Shown: piece by piece, positions 21,447-32,419 of the stretch
How positions within the stretch are numbered: position 1 is the first letter of the stretch
How the letters are laid out: every line of letters starts with the position of its first letter
DNA from: Microbotryum silenes-acaulis
Taxonomy: Eukaryota; Basidiomycota; Microbotryomycetes; Microbotryales; Microbotryaceae
Assembly (NCBI GenBank): GCA_003665825.1
Contig: QPFY01000007.1
Coordinates: 62,001-126,000, forward strand
Length of the DNA: 64,000 bases
Reading direction: 5' to 3'
Notes under the pieces: model-generated
What the model was told of the DNA's origin: nothing
The model's database searches: none
What the model saw: the letters and a program-made list of their open reading frames with translations, nothing else
Made by a program: the position numbers and the translations under genes

Positions 21447-24400
21447 TTGACGATGGCCAGCGAGAGTGCTCCCCCGCCTCCCGTTCGGCGGAGCAATCCG
21501 ATGAACCTGTCCGACCTGCCGTCGGCTCTGCTCGAACGCGTGCTCGCGCTGGCCTTGCGAGTCGGACCCGCGTCGACGTCAACTCAGCCATTGACATGCA
21601 CCGACGCCGCGCTCGAGCAGCAACGCAGTCTCGCTCGGACGCTGCTGTACGACTTGCGCAACCGTCGCTTGGCTCAGCATACGAAGAAGGTGCTGTGGTC
21701 AACGTTGACGCTCCCTGACGATGATGTGCTGGTCGTGCACGCCCAAATGATGATCAGTGCCCACGGTGGAGCCGACTCGATCGCCCTCGAGGGGTCCGAG
21801 CTGGCGACCAAGGTAGCCGCCGACGTCCAGAACATCAAGTCGGTGGCATCACTCTACACGGATCCCACCATTCCTCAGCTGGTTCGGCATCTACACATCA
21901 CCAGGGCAGAGTGCCTCACCAGTAGCGCCGTAGAGTCCCGTGCGATCGGCAACAACTCAAACTCGTCCTCCCAATCTGCCCCCGTGTCACTAGAGAACCT
22001 CCACCGGCAGCGACTTCCCACTGCCGACGAGTTGAGCACCTCTACTTTGCGTTTTCAACCCATCGATGACGGCCCACTTTTGCACCTTGTGTCCAAGTTA
22101 ATCTCGCTGAGCTCGTTCGAATGGGCAGCATCTCGTCATCCACCTCGGATGCTCTGTTCGACGCTCGGAGCGTCCTCCAAATCGCTCACCTCGTTCAAGT
22201 TTGACCTCACCGAAGCTATCGACGCTCGTGAACCGACGTCTACTTCACCCACCACCGCGAACTCGCCCTCTCGAGCCGTCTCGACAAGCGCCACCAACTT
22301 GTCCGCCGGTCGGATCCAACGATGGGACGCTCCCGAGCTCTCGGCACTTCCGCTCTCGCTCACCCACCTCGCGCTCTCTTTCCTCTCGCAAGTCGGCGCA
22401 CAAGAACTCGCCGCAGCTTTGCCCTCGCTCCCCGCTCTTGATCACTTGGAGCTGGGAAAGAGCGTCTATATCGATGATCCCCTCCTCGCCGAGGTTGGAA
22501 AGCATGTCCCTCGACTCAAGCGGCTACGGCTGTACAACCTCCCCGGAAGCAAGTTGACCGAAGTCGGACTGGGGGACGTCCTCGATGGATGCTCGACACT
22601 CAAGAGCCTGGAGCTGTGTTGTGTCGAGGGTGAGCACATGGGGTATTACCAGACCTCATACACTGAGTGCAAGTACTGAGTGTCTTCGACACCTCACAGG
22701 ACGACTCTCCAAATCAACCTGGAGCAAGGTCTCCCCGCTGCCCGAATCACTCAAGACGCTCGTCCTCCTCTACCACGAGCTTCCCTCGCCGCCGCACAAA
22801 TCGTGGGTGTTGGACCACCTCAGCTCTCTCGCGATGGCACTCGAGTTCTCCTCGCTGCAATCGTTGATCATCTCGCGCAAAGTCGAAGATGTCGTGCGGC
22901 TCCCCGGTCAGCACTGGACCTCGATTCATCCCATCGACCCTGTTCTGGCCCCTCGACCCCTGCCCACTGCATTCGTCGATGCGATCGCCAGCCGTGGTCG
23001 CGCTTGGAAAGACCTCAATCTCGATCTGTGGCAGATTGATGGGCATGCGCTCAAGAAGGTATTGAGCGCTTGCACGAATCTGACAACGCTGCAAGTCATG
23101 TATGACGAATCTCTCAGAAACTTGGTGAGTGTTTACTGACCTTGAGAGACTCACAGCCGAGACTGACTTTGCGCTAAAACTGCTCCCTTGCTGCGCAGCT
23201 CGGCCTCTCGAGCGCTTTCGCGGTCGCGCACCAACTTCGGAACTTTGCCGTCTCGATCGACCCGGCACACGTTTCCGCACTATTGCCCGGACATCCTCTC
23301 TCACCTTCCCAATCACCCACTTCAACGGTGTGCCCGCTCCCGTTCGGATCCTCTTCCGAGACCCAGGTCACTCCGCCCCGAGCGCACCACGGTCGTCACT
23401 CCTCCGTTTCCTCAACGGCATCCCGAATCTTCCTCCTCCCCGACCAACTCGGTGCCATCGCTCCCTCGACCAAAGACTGGCGTCGATTCCTCAAGAAGAC
23501 CCTTGCGCTCGAATCCGTCGAATGGACCGGTCGAGGTGGATTAGGAACGTGGTTCTTTGAACGAACGAGCACTTTGAGTTCGAGTATCAAGGTTGATTTC
23601 GAGCTGTCGGAGTTTTATGCCAAGACTTTGGTCGAGGTGGGGGAGGGTACGGATTTGTTGACGGGTGTGGAGGGGGTCGATCCGGTGTGGAGGGGGTTGA
23701 TGAGACGTTCTTCTCAAGTCGACGCACCAGAGACGGATGACTCGGAATCTCGAGCTCCTCTTCTTGCACTGGACGAGGCGGGCAGCAGTGGGTTCTCGAC
23801 CCTCGCTAAACGAAGTCTCGGATCGTCCATCTCGGACGGTGACACCGTCAGCGACCATCGTTCTTCGACTCCACCCATCGGAACTTGGACTAGTCGATCT
23901 CACATCGAGCACCAGAAGGCATGGGACTCGAGTACCTCAGACCATCCACCCACTCCACCCGTCGACTCACCCTCCGGTCTCTCGCATCTGATCGGTCCTT
24001 CACTTACACCTTCCGAAGGATTAGAAACGGGAGGATCATCGCCGGTCGTCGCTCCTTCGACGAAATTGGAGGACGAGCCAAAAAGGAGCTGGAGTGAGTT
24101 CGTTATGAACCCCCGTGTTGGTCCAATTCAGTCTCGTAAGATGACCTCGACAAAGTTGGGAGAAAAAAATCCGTCTCACAAAGAACGACCTCAACCGATC
24201 GAAGCTTCGTCATCGATCTCAAAGACCCCTTCTACGCCTGCGGCAGCACCCAAGCCGACTTCAACATCCGCTCCAGCTCCGAGTTCAACGGCAGCCAAGA
24301 CCTTCTCCAGCATCGTCGGTGGCGGAGGTCCGACCAAGGTCGTTCACACTCGTTCGAACACCGGTACCGGACTACGAGGCTCCCCTCGAACGAGCCAAGG

Positions 24401-24482
24401 TGGGCTCCCCTCAGGGCGAAAACCTGCTCATGCCTCCCGAGGGGGCGGCCATGGTGCGACGCAAGCTCGCTCGACGAAATGA
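21447..24482 (+). CDS. F-box/leucine-rich-repeat-like protein
   Basis: Three exons, 21447-22629, 22700-23124 and 23199-24482, give 963 residues. The N-terminal MNLSDLPSALLERVLALAL resembles an F-box. The middle has scattered leucine-rich stretches (LPALDHLELGKSV, LKRLRLYNLPG, LKSLELCCVEG, NLTTLQVMYD) like those of fungal F-box/LRR proteins that select substrates for SCF ubiquitin ligases. The C-terminal 350 residues are low-complexity Ser/Thr/Pro and basic, ending GGHGATQARSTK. I recognise no specific orthologue. A Met two codons in (21453) could also be the start. Splice phases agree (1, then 0). The F-box call is similarity of pattern only. Confidence 0.65.
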
Positions 24483-24774
24483 ACCGCGCAGGTTTCCCTC
24501 TCAGTTTCGTCAGATGGACAACTCATAATGCTTCGCGATTCCTAATACTGCCTTTCTTTTCGTGTTTTCAGCTTTTTCGAATTTTGTGAACTTTGATACC
24601 TCGTCTTTCAGCTCCGGATTTTCGTGTATAGTGCAATCAAGTAATTCATGGACAATCTCCAGGTTTTTTGTCTCGTTTGTTCTTTGGCAACCGGCCATTT
24701 GTACGACCGACCGAAGTGCTGCGCATTCGGGGGTGACTCGTCTCCTTTCCTTCTCACTCTTCTCCACTCGAGCA

Positions 24775-25710
24775 ATGTCGTACCGAACTGATTCCACTCA
24801 CCCTTTAAGCATCGGAATGGGAGGTAAACCCAACAACGAAGCTCTAATGACGCCCTTCAAACCACCGCGCAAGATCGAACGACCCACCCCTTCCACCTCA
24901 ACGCGTCGAAGGCTCATCTCAAAAAGACGGCGTCGTACAAGCTCATGCGATTCAGAGTCCCCCGACCGAAACTATGATTCAAATTCCACGAACTCTGACT
25001 CGGAAAACGAGGAAGAGGATCAAAATCTCCTCCCTCCAACCTACCCACTTCCACTTACACCTCCTACTTCCTCACCACCACCACTACTACTACTCAACCC
25101 ACCCGAGCACCACGCAGACACCCTTTCCGACTCGGACTCGGATTCCCTTCTTCGTGTATCCGCATACGATCTCCTACTCGCTCGGATTCGAGAACGACGC
25201 GTTGAAATGGAGAAGAGTAGAGGTGTTGAAGGGGTTGGTGAGGTGAGGGAGTTGAAGAGGGAGTATGAGATGGAGCGAGTTAAGAAAAGACCGTTTATCG
25301 CTCCTGCTGTGGCGCTGAAGGAGGAGGAGGAGGAGGAAGAGAAAGAAGAGGCTCAGCGAGTAAGAGGAATGGGGATAAAAGTGAAGAAGATGCCAGATTC
25401 AGAGGTGGAGATGGGGAGCGAGGAAAATGACTCGGATTCGAGTGGGGAGTTGAGGGCGAAGAAGCGTGAGGTGTTTGTGGGGGAAGCTTACAAGAGGCCA
25501 CGTCGAGTCGAAAGTTCGGAGACGGTGATGGATCGAAAAGAACGTTCGAACCGTATCATGAAACATAAAGACGACTCCAGCTATGCGATGCCAGACGAAG
25601 AACGGCTCGACTCTCAGGGATCTCAGGAGGATTGGCTGCCGAGCCCAGAGCAGGTCTTCGGGATGAGCAGGGGGTACAGCAAGTCGACAAGCGATTCTGA
25701 GGCATCATAG
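24775..25710 (+). CDS. Acidic low-complexity protein of unknown function
   Basis: A single exon of 311 residues if started at MSYRTDSTHPLS. The frame is open further upstream to 24562, but that part looks like leader sequence rather than protein. It begins with a basic Ser/Thr/Pro region (PSTSTRRRLISKRRRR, a plausible nuclear localisation signal). Then come acidic Ser/Asp/Glu blocks, a Leu/Pro stretch, a Glu run (KEEEEEEEKEEAQ) and a mixed-charge C-terminus. No domain is recognisable. The composition suggests a disordered nuclear protein, but this is inference. It lies 290 bases after the F-box-like gene on the same strand. Confidence 0.5.
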   Translation: MSYRTDSTHPLSIGMGGKPNNEALMTPFKPPRKIERPTPSTSTRRRLISKRRRRTSSCDSESPDRNYDSNSTNSDSENEEEDQNLLPPTYPLPLTPPTSSPPPLLLLNPPEHHADTLSDSDSDSLLRVSAYDLLLARIRERRVEMEKSRGVEGVGEVRELKREYEMERVKKRPFIAPAVALKEEEEEEEKEEAQRVRGMGIKVKKMPDSEVEMGSEENDSDSSGELRAKKREVFVGEAYKRPRRVESSETVMDRKERSNRIMKHKDDSSYAMPDEERLDSQGSQEDWLPSPEQVFGMSRGYSKSTSDSEAS

Positions 25711-26890
25711 TGGGTAGATTGTAGGTGTTCAAGGTAGTGTTTTAGTTAATCAGTGTGAAGGGATGAGTTTACGTTTGTCCTCACCCTACGAGACCACTCT
25801 TTCGCGCTACCGTCCTAGGCGTACTGAGACGCTGATCTTGGCTTTACTTGACAAAGTCATCAAAAGCATGAGTCGGATTTCGAAGTGAGCCAGCTCATCT
25901 CGCCGGTGTGAAGTAACAAAGCTGGTTCAATTCTGATCTGCCTAGGGGGTTGGTTGTTTGGGCGGCTTGTGGACATCACTAAAGCACATGAGTCGCTCCG
26001 AGTCGTTGCCAAGTGAGACTGGGGTTCATAGACGACATGCTATCATCAGCGAATCGAAGGCTGGTATGCGGGACGTTTCCTTGGAAACTTATCAGTATGC
26101 ACACATTTGCAAAGGGTGTGGGATCGTTGAATCGCCGAGATGCGCCAAGCGTTGATCGTGCCCGAGAAGTCTTCGTCGCGGCGTATGAATCTGACAGTGG
26201 CGAGTTCGGTCAAACGGAGAGCAAGACCTTGATCGATGAATGTTGGCATGCAGCCAGCGTAATCGGTTGAATTCTCCTGGCGACTCTGTTGGGTAACATT
26301 GAGATGCAGATGCTTAACCAGTCTTGAGCGGCACAGGCGATGCGAGTATGCCGGTGGCGGATCCAAGCAAGTGTTGCACCTTCATTATGATCTCCATAGA
26401 CGTTAGTCATGAAGGAACCTAAAGAGAATATGTTGGGATGAGGAAGTGGCAGGAAAAGGAGATAAACGAGAGAGGGCCGACTCAGTCGTCACTCTCGTTG
26501 ACTGCTGCTATTCAAACCCCTCTGGGGCATGCTGCGCACCGGTTCAAGCTGCGAGCAGAGGCCGGCCCATCGAAGGCGTTGCTCCGTGCCGGCGGGATCA
26601 TAGCCATGCGCATCATGCAATCAGTCACGTAATTTCGTCTCACAACAAGGCCTACAGGCTACGAATCTTGCCTTTGGGAGACCAAGCACCTAGGAAAATC
26701 CCTTCTATGCTCAGAATTGCTGCCCCGCGGCCGACGGCACCGTCTTCGCATGCAGCGATTTTTCGTTAGTTGCGGATCAACGGGCACGAACGGTGACCGC
26801 TGTCTACAGCTATGACTGGGACAGAGTCAGACTCGGTGCGAAATCGGCAAATGCTTCAGACTCCCTTAGACTAATTTGAGACCAAGTTCA
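25711..26890. other. Gene-free region before the inverted-repeat block
   Basis: About 1.2 kb with only short frames on either strand. A minus-strand frame at 26046-26366 has no signal peptide or domain and I do not call it. No repeat was seen before 26891. Confidence 0.4.
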
Positions 26891-27333
26891 TGTCGCAGAA
26901 ATGTTCTCGAGTGGTAACTGATGATGACCACGACTCAGTCCACATCAGCAAAATGGGCACTCGGCGCGCACCGCTTAAAGGGGCTTAAGCCCCCTTAAGC
27001 CCCTTTAAGCGGTGCGCGCCGAGTGCCCATTTTGCTGATGCAATGAACAGGGACGAGAACAGAGTTAGGTAAGATTCCAAAGAGCTGACCTGATGATGAC
27101 CACGACTCAGTCCAATGAACAGGGACGAGAACAGAGTGGCCAGAGACTAAGGGACAGACTCGCGGAAGGCTAGAAAGTGAAGCGTAAAGCTAATAAGGAG
27201 AGAGATTAGAGACTAGTAAAGTAGGGAGATTGAGCGACTAAGGAGTGAATGACACGCCGCTAGGCTCAATCCCAAGTACCATAATAGGAACAATAATCAG
27301 ATGAAGGACGGGACAACCCATATGACCATATAC
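26891..27333 (+). repeat. Long inverted repeat, left arm
   Basis: This arm is the inverse of two blocks far to the right. 26891-27163 matches 37514-37686, and 27164-27333 matches 34598-34766. Within the first block a unit of about 47 bases (tgatgatgaccacgactcag...agaacagagt) occurs twice with a period of about 74. The first unit is interrupted by the palindrome at 26943-27040. The arm could be one end of a large transposon or one of two oppositely placed copies of a smaller repeat. Confidence 0.75.
26943..27040. mobile_element. 98-bp perfect palindrome inserted in the left arm
   Basis: Two 47-base arms pair perfectly around a CCCC loop. The element begins CATCAGCAAAATGGGC and ends in its inverse. 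It is flanked by CA on both sides. Two other copies of the host sequence (27092-27138 and the right arm at 37621-37657) read straight through as gtccaatgaac, so this is an insertion with a two-base target duplication. It is too small to encode anything and must be moved in trans. Confidence 0.85.
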
Positions 27334-27838
27334 GAATGACAGTTCAAACCGAATCAAAGCCGTTCAGTGGGTGCCCACTAGCTTTTCCGACCATTCCGTG
27401 GGATCCCAGCCCATTGAAAAGGATCTCCGCCAGAACCTTCTTGTTCTGGGGTCGATGGGTCGACTTCCAGCGATGAGGGCACCTCGGAGTCGTGGGCTGC
27501 GGGGCGTGCTCACTGCTTGTAATTAAATGAAAACTATGTAGGTACTTAGATGGGTAACGGGGTGTGCACATTTCTGGCTCACGGAGTCAACGTTTTTGGG
27601 GTTCCGATTCGGAACGTGCGCAATCCTGCGGTGTCCGTTTGCACCGCGAGCACAATGAATCACGCAACATAGTTCTAAGTTGATTTGGCTTGCCAAGATA
27701 ACGACGCGGGAGATTTCTATTCATTGCCAGACTTCGCCAGGCACTGACCAGGCTAGAGCTGGCTAGAGCTCACCCCTAGTTGCATCGTCCAAGCTCCACA
27801 TCGCTCGCACCTTGCCCTTCCACCGCACGCCAACCACG

Positions 27839-29054
27839 ATGTCGAACTTTTCCCCATTACTGAACCCGATCCACGTGCCTCGCCCTACGGCACCTTCCAT
27901 CTCTGGCTTCGTTCCTTCAACGCTCACGCCGTCGTACTCGATCCGGCACGCGCACGTGCTCCGACTGCACGACGTGTTGCTGCACCTCTTGTCGCTCGCG
28001 CCCAGTCGCACCAACTCGGAGCAGTGCCTCCGCGCGTGGTACCTGCTCGCACAGTGCCACCAGCTCGATCTCACCTCCTTGTATCGACTGGGTGGTCTCG
28101 TACTGGCTCGGTCTGGTGTTGTCGATACCGATACATCCTCCCATGGCCACGATGAGCGCGACGACGACGACGAAGAGGACGAGCGAGTGAAGCGTGTTGC
28201 CCGAATGAGGGCAGAATGGTACAAGGCCAATTTGACGAGTGGTACACAGCGAGACGATGCTACGCACAAGATCGATCGACTGGAGGAGTTTGTTCTCTCG
28301 CTTGCATCGAGCGGCCAGTCCGCGCTCGCCTTGGAGGAGCTGCAGAGGTCCGTGCGCTGTTGCCCTTCCCGCAAAAGGCCGCCGTTTTTCCTGGCGTGTC
28401 TCCGCTTCTTTGGCTCACTCTTTTCTCACTTCTGCGCCTCTCTCGTGCAGCTACTTGCCCGCACACCCTTACCATGACTCGATCCAACTACACGTACTAG
28501 AGGGTCAACTCGCTCTGCTTGTCGCACAGTCGCTCAGCGGAGGACCGCCTCCACACACGTCATCGTCGTCGTCGTTGGCTGCGAAGCGCACCTCGTCACG
28601 GCCGCATCACCTCGACCTCGACAGCGACACGTCCTCTTCTTCAGACGAGCCGGTTTCGCATCAGCGGCCGCACACCACCGCAGGAGCATCGACAACAACC
28701 TTCAGTGCTTCTGATGTTGACAGCGCAGACCAACATGCACGATCTCGTCAGTCTCCTTCATCTGTGCCCCCAGCCTAACTTTTTCCTCCTGGCTGACCTG
28801 ACGGAGCTTCATCCCTCTCGACTCCGATAGGCGACCGCGCGACCTATCGCTTCCTGACCTATGTCGCCTCGTCCTCTCCGATCCTCTACGACCAAGCTAA
28901 AGAGGCGTTCCGACAAGCCTCTCGCCTACACCGCAAGCACAAGTCCGCTGCGACCTTGCACGATGAAGGCACGCGCTGGCTCAACCTGATGACCGCCGCC
29001 GAGGCGCACCAGCTCAAGCGCTCCAAGCAAGCCATCGACGCGCACTCGCCATGA
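27839..29054 (+). CDS. Possible RNA polymerase I core-factor subunit (Rrn11/TAF1A-like)
   Basis: Three exons, 27839-28347, 28451-28746 and 28831-29054, give 342 residues. The alpha-helical N-terminal part (HVLRLHDVLLHLL, CLRAWYLLAQC, LTSLYRLGGLVL), the junction ALEELQRSYLPAHPYHDSIQLHVLEGQLALLVAQ and the C-terminal ATYRFLTYVA, AKEAFRQASRLHRK resemble, in layout, the TPR-like repeats of Rrn11/TAF1A. That protein is part of the factor that loads RNA polymerase I on rDNA. (The junction is described by its motifs: LQRSYLPAHPY then HVLEGQLALLVAQ.) The similarity is recalled, weak and not decisive. An acidic stretch (DERDDDDEEDE) and a Ser-rich stretch lie between. The gene model is well supported by phase, and the name is tentative. 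Confidence 0.55.
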
Positions 29055-30047
29055 TTGGCTTCTTCAACTCTCGTTCTCGCCGCTTTTCCTACTTCCACAT
29101 CATGTCGTTGTACATTCCTCGATTCAGCTTCTCAAGCCTCCAGGCAACACAACACCTCCTGTGTGTCTCGCCCTCCCACCTCTCTCTTGTGCTCGACGAT
29201 TTGAACGATGCGTTCGGCGTGGACGTCCGGAGCTGTTTGCATAGCCATCCATGGCGTTGACACTCGGTACATCATCTCATCTCGTCTCATAGTGACACGC
29301 GATCTTCCCTCCCCTCCCCTCCCCTGTCCCTCTCCCATTAGGCTTCATCGAAGCCCTTCCCTATGACCCTCTCCCATTATCAGCCGAGTTCTCCGGTGTT
29401 TTCTCATTGATTGCCCGGGTGCTCCCGGTCTGCGGGATGATTGGTTTCGTCAATGAAGGTGCAAGGGTCAATATGCTAGCCAACAGCATCCATCGAGTAA
29501 CCGTGAACTTAAGTCGTAGCTCTTCGTGCACATGCGGTCGAAGATGATTCTGCATACCCGTTCGCGTGACATTCCCTTTTCTCCTTCTCATTTCAAACCT
29601 TTTCTCTGCTGATCTTGGGCGGGGAGACCGTGCTCCTGTTGCGGTTTCCCTTGTGCTCGTGGTCGGCGCTCCGCCTCGTCATAGGAAAGACGTGTGGGTT
29701 GCTCTCGCCTTGGACATTGCCTGGGTTTGCTTTTGCTGACGAGAATCTTTTCTCTATCAGTGCCATACAAGTCTGTTTGTTCCTTTGCCATCGTGTATTC
29801 TCGGCCTCGTGTTTCGACCCGGTCCTCTCCCCTCTCCTTCCCATCCTCTCCTTCACGCCACCTATCCTTATCTCGCAAAGGTCTCATCGAGTTGGGGTGT
29901 TCCATCCCCTCTCACCTCCAACACCTTGGCGTCATTACAATGGTTTAGGCAAGAACCGAATCTCTTTATTGTGGAACGCCCTTCTTTCGCTACTGTACAC
30001 ATGGGTTCAAAGGGTTTTTTTTAGGCCTTTGGATTGCGATGACGATA
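29055..30047. other. Gene-free region before the tandem duplication
   Basis: A plus-strand frame of 200 codons (29615-30217) runs through here, but it has no domain, is C/T-rich and overlaps the start of the duplicated unit. I treat it as chance. Confidence 0.4.
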
Positions 30048-30516
30048 TGATAGATAGTAGAATGGGCGACATTGTTTTTGCCTTCTCCCTCTTCTCGTTT
30101 TGGCCGTGTTCATGTTGTGATGTTGGTGCAATCTACCATGCACACGGTCAAGCGCACTGCCAAGGCTTGCACTCATCGGGCCGTGTGTCGTTCTGCGAAG
30201 GACAGGAGAGAAGTTAAGCACAGCTCGCGTCAACGGACGTGAGCTTTTGGGAAACGTTACATTGTTTGACAAATTGTGGTCTTCAAAGATTGAGGGGTTG
30301 GCGGCCGCTTTCGTTTCGCAGGGCGTCAATCGGATCCGGTCAGTTCGAGCGCTTTTGGTTCGGCAAGTACAGGAGACACTGGAATTCAGCGACCCCAACC
30401 TGTCTCAGGGGTAGTTCATTTCTGAGACACCGACCGGTCGCCAGACACCACGCCTCGGGCTAACCTTGTGAAGAAGCCATGCCGGCCTTGGCGACGCGGC
30501 GACTGGCGCTTTATTA

Positions 30517-30811
30517 CACGTGCAACCCTCAACCGCACGGAATCCATGTGGCTATAATCCGCAACGGGATGACAATGTATTGGGCAGAACCGCTGACCGG
30601 TTGAAGCGCACTCGCGAGTCCATAATTGTACCCTCTTCACCCCACATGTCATATTCTGGATGCATTGCCATCCCTGGAAATTTTTGGCAAGTTGATGTTG
30701 AAACATCTTGCATCGCATAGGGAATCCAGCCGGAAAACATCGAGCTTTTGCAGATGGTCACCGTTGCGGATTATAGCCACATGGTTTCCGTGCGGTTGAG
30801 GGTTGCGCGTG
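30517..30811. mobile_element. 295-bp MITE with long terminal inverted repeats
   Basis: The ends are inverse copies of about 50 bases (cacgtgcaaccctcaaccgc at the left), with only a few mismatches. TA lies on both sides, as expected for a Tc1/mariner-type target duplication. There is no coding capacity. It is absent from the equivalent place in unit 2 of the duplication, so it probably arrived after the duplication or was lost from unit 2. Confidence 0.85.
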
Positions 30812-31079
30812 TAGCTGAGGCGGGGTCGCTTGACGGTTCCGCGAACGGTGGAAAGCGAACGATTGTCTCTAAAATAAGTTCAAATCCACCGAGCGGTTAC
30901 CACTTATGTCTCGCGACAGGTAATCGCAGTCGGCAAAGTCAGCTGGGTCCGCTTCACTGTCTCGACGCGTTCGACTCGATCAGCTTCGCCTTTTCCTCCT
31001 GATCGTCTCCCAGACTCGCTCCCGTCATCCGTTCTCAGCCGACCTCCAGTGTCGACCAGCTCCAACCCTTTCGCCACCC

Positions 31080-31799
31080 ATGAAGATTCTCATCACCAGC
31101 CTTTTGGCGCTCCTGATCTCCTCAAAAGTGAACGCCCAGAACCTCGATGAGAATATGATTACCATCCCCAATTGTTGGAAGGCCGGGAAGCATGGGGGGT
31201 GAGTGTCGCCTCTCCTGAACTCGAGGCTTTGGGGACTTATAGGCCCCTGCCACGTACTCGAAACGGCCGCCTCTAGGCTCGACTTTTAACGAACACGCTT
31301 GCTATTTCCTCAGGATGGTCTCGACCAATTCTCAATGGTGTATCACGTCCTACCGTACATGCCTTCTAGCGTTTGAAGAGGATCCGTCGATCGGAGAGTA
31401 CGGAGCTTCCCTCGCTTCCGGAGACGCAAGGGGCAGGACGGGCGTTTTGAATTCTGAAGCTCTCCCTTTTTCGCCGCAGTCACTCGCCTGATTATTACAC
31501 TGAGAAGAGCAACGAGTGCGCGCGAACTTATGCAGGGTTTTACAACACTACAGACCTCCAAACAGCTTGTATCAACAAGTGGAACAGACATTGCCATAAC
31601 GAGATTATGTGGGGATTCCACCACGCGTGAGTGATTGTCAGCTACTCGGAGTCAAAGGACGGATGGTCCGGCTTGGGCGACGAGCTGGCCTTCGGAACAT
31701 TTGTGCTGACCAAACGACCACCTACTGGACAGCCATCGTCGCAACGAATGCCGTCTAAAATATGAGGATATATGCACTGCGCTTTATGGGTCCAGCTAA
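31080..31799 (+). CDS. Small secreted cysteine-rich protein, tandem copy 1
   Basis: Four exons, 31080-31198, 31314-31397, 31480-31626 and 31733-31799, give 138 residues. The signal peptide is MKILITSLLALLISSKVNA, and the mature protein starts near QNLDENM. It has eight cysteines (NCW, QWC, RTC, NEC, TAC, RHC, NEC, DIC), enough for four disulphides. There is one N-T-T glycosylation sequon. Introns are all phase 2. No known family is recognised, and it shares no cysteine pattern with the 12-cysteine family at 7957-11683. A secreted, possibly effector-like role is inference. Confidence 0.78.
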
Positions 31800-32419
31800 T
31801 GGTCGCTGTCGTCCATGGGGTTACAGACGACCCGCCTCGGTCGTCGCAGGTCACGCGTCGCACTCCTTTCAGATTTAACTCCCCTCCCTCCCTCTCGTTG
31901 TTCCCCTCTATCCCTGCCTTGTTTAGTTGGTCATTAAATTCATGCCTCTCCATTTTCAACTTCAAATAACTCGTCTTCCCGATCGGTACATCCAGCCTGT
32001 CAGTTTAAGACCCATCACGCGTGGCTTTGCATGACATGGCTTCTACAGCAGAGCTCCGCCTGACGCGCGGGGCGAGGGCTGGCGTCTGGCACGTGATGCG
32101 GCGCGCCAGCGGTGTCAGTGTCATTCCGGCAGCCGACCAGCGGCATTAGAGGCTGCACAACAAATCACACCCCGCGAACAAACCCGCGCCACTCCCTCTA
32201 ACCTTTTCTTTTACTCTCCCACTCTCATCGAATTTTATGACACTCATTCAAGGACAAACCCTCGCTACTATGCCCCGGTCTTAAGGTCGCCAGGGAGGAG
32301 GGCCAAGTCTTGGCCGCGATGAGTGAAAAATAGCTTCTCTGCTGTCTTTCGTCATTATACCGTTCGATTCTCCTGCTATTTGGAATTTTATTCCCGTTAA
32401 TTTGACGGGATCTCACTGG

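Larger units (their letters stand above)
30048..32419. repeat. Tandem segmental duplication, unit 1
   Basis: The unit begins agatagtagaatgg and ends in a short inverted stretch followed by ctcactggta. Unit 2 (32420-34504) has the same order of blocks. It is longer than unit 2 because of a 295-bp MITE and a few small insertions, for example about 52 bases after ttttggccg. It carries the secreted-protein gene at 31080-31799. Confidence 0.85.

Noticed and set aside
26046..26420. Possible further small secreted protein on the minus strand
   Set aside because: No good signal peptide, and none of the two cysteine patterns. Candidate exons do not join in frame convincingly.
29615..30217. 200-codon plus-strand frame
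   Set aside because: It is C/T-rich, has no domain, crosses the boundary of the duplicated unit and is not kept in unit 2.
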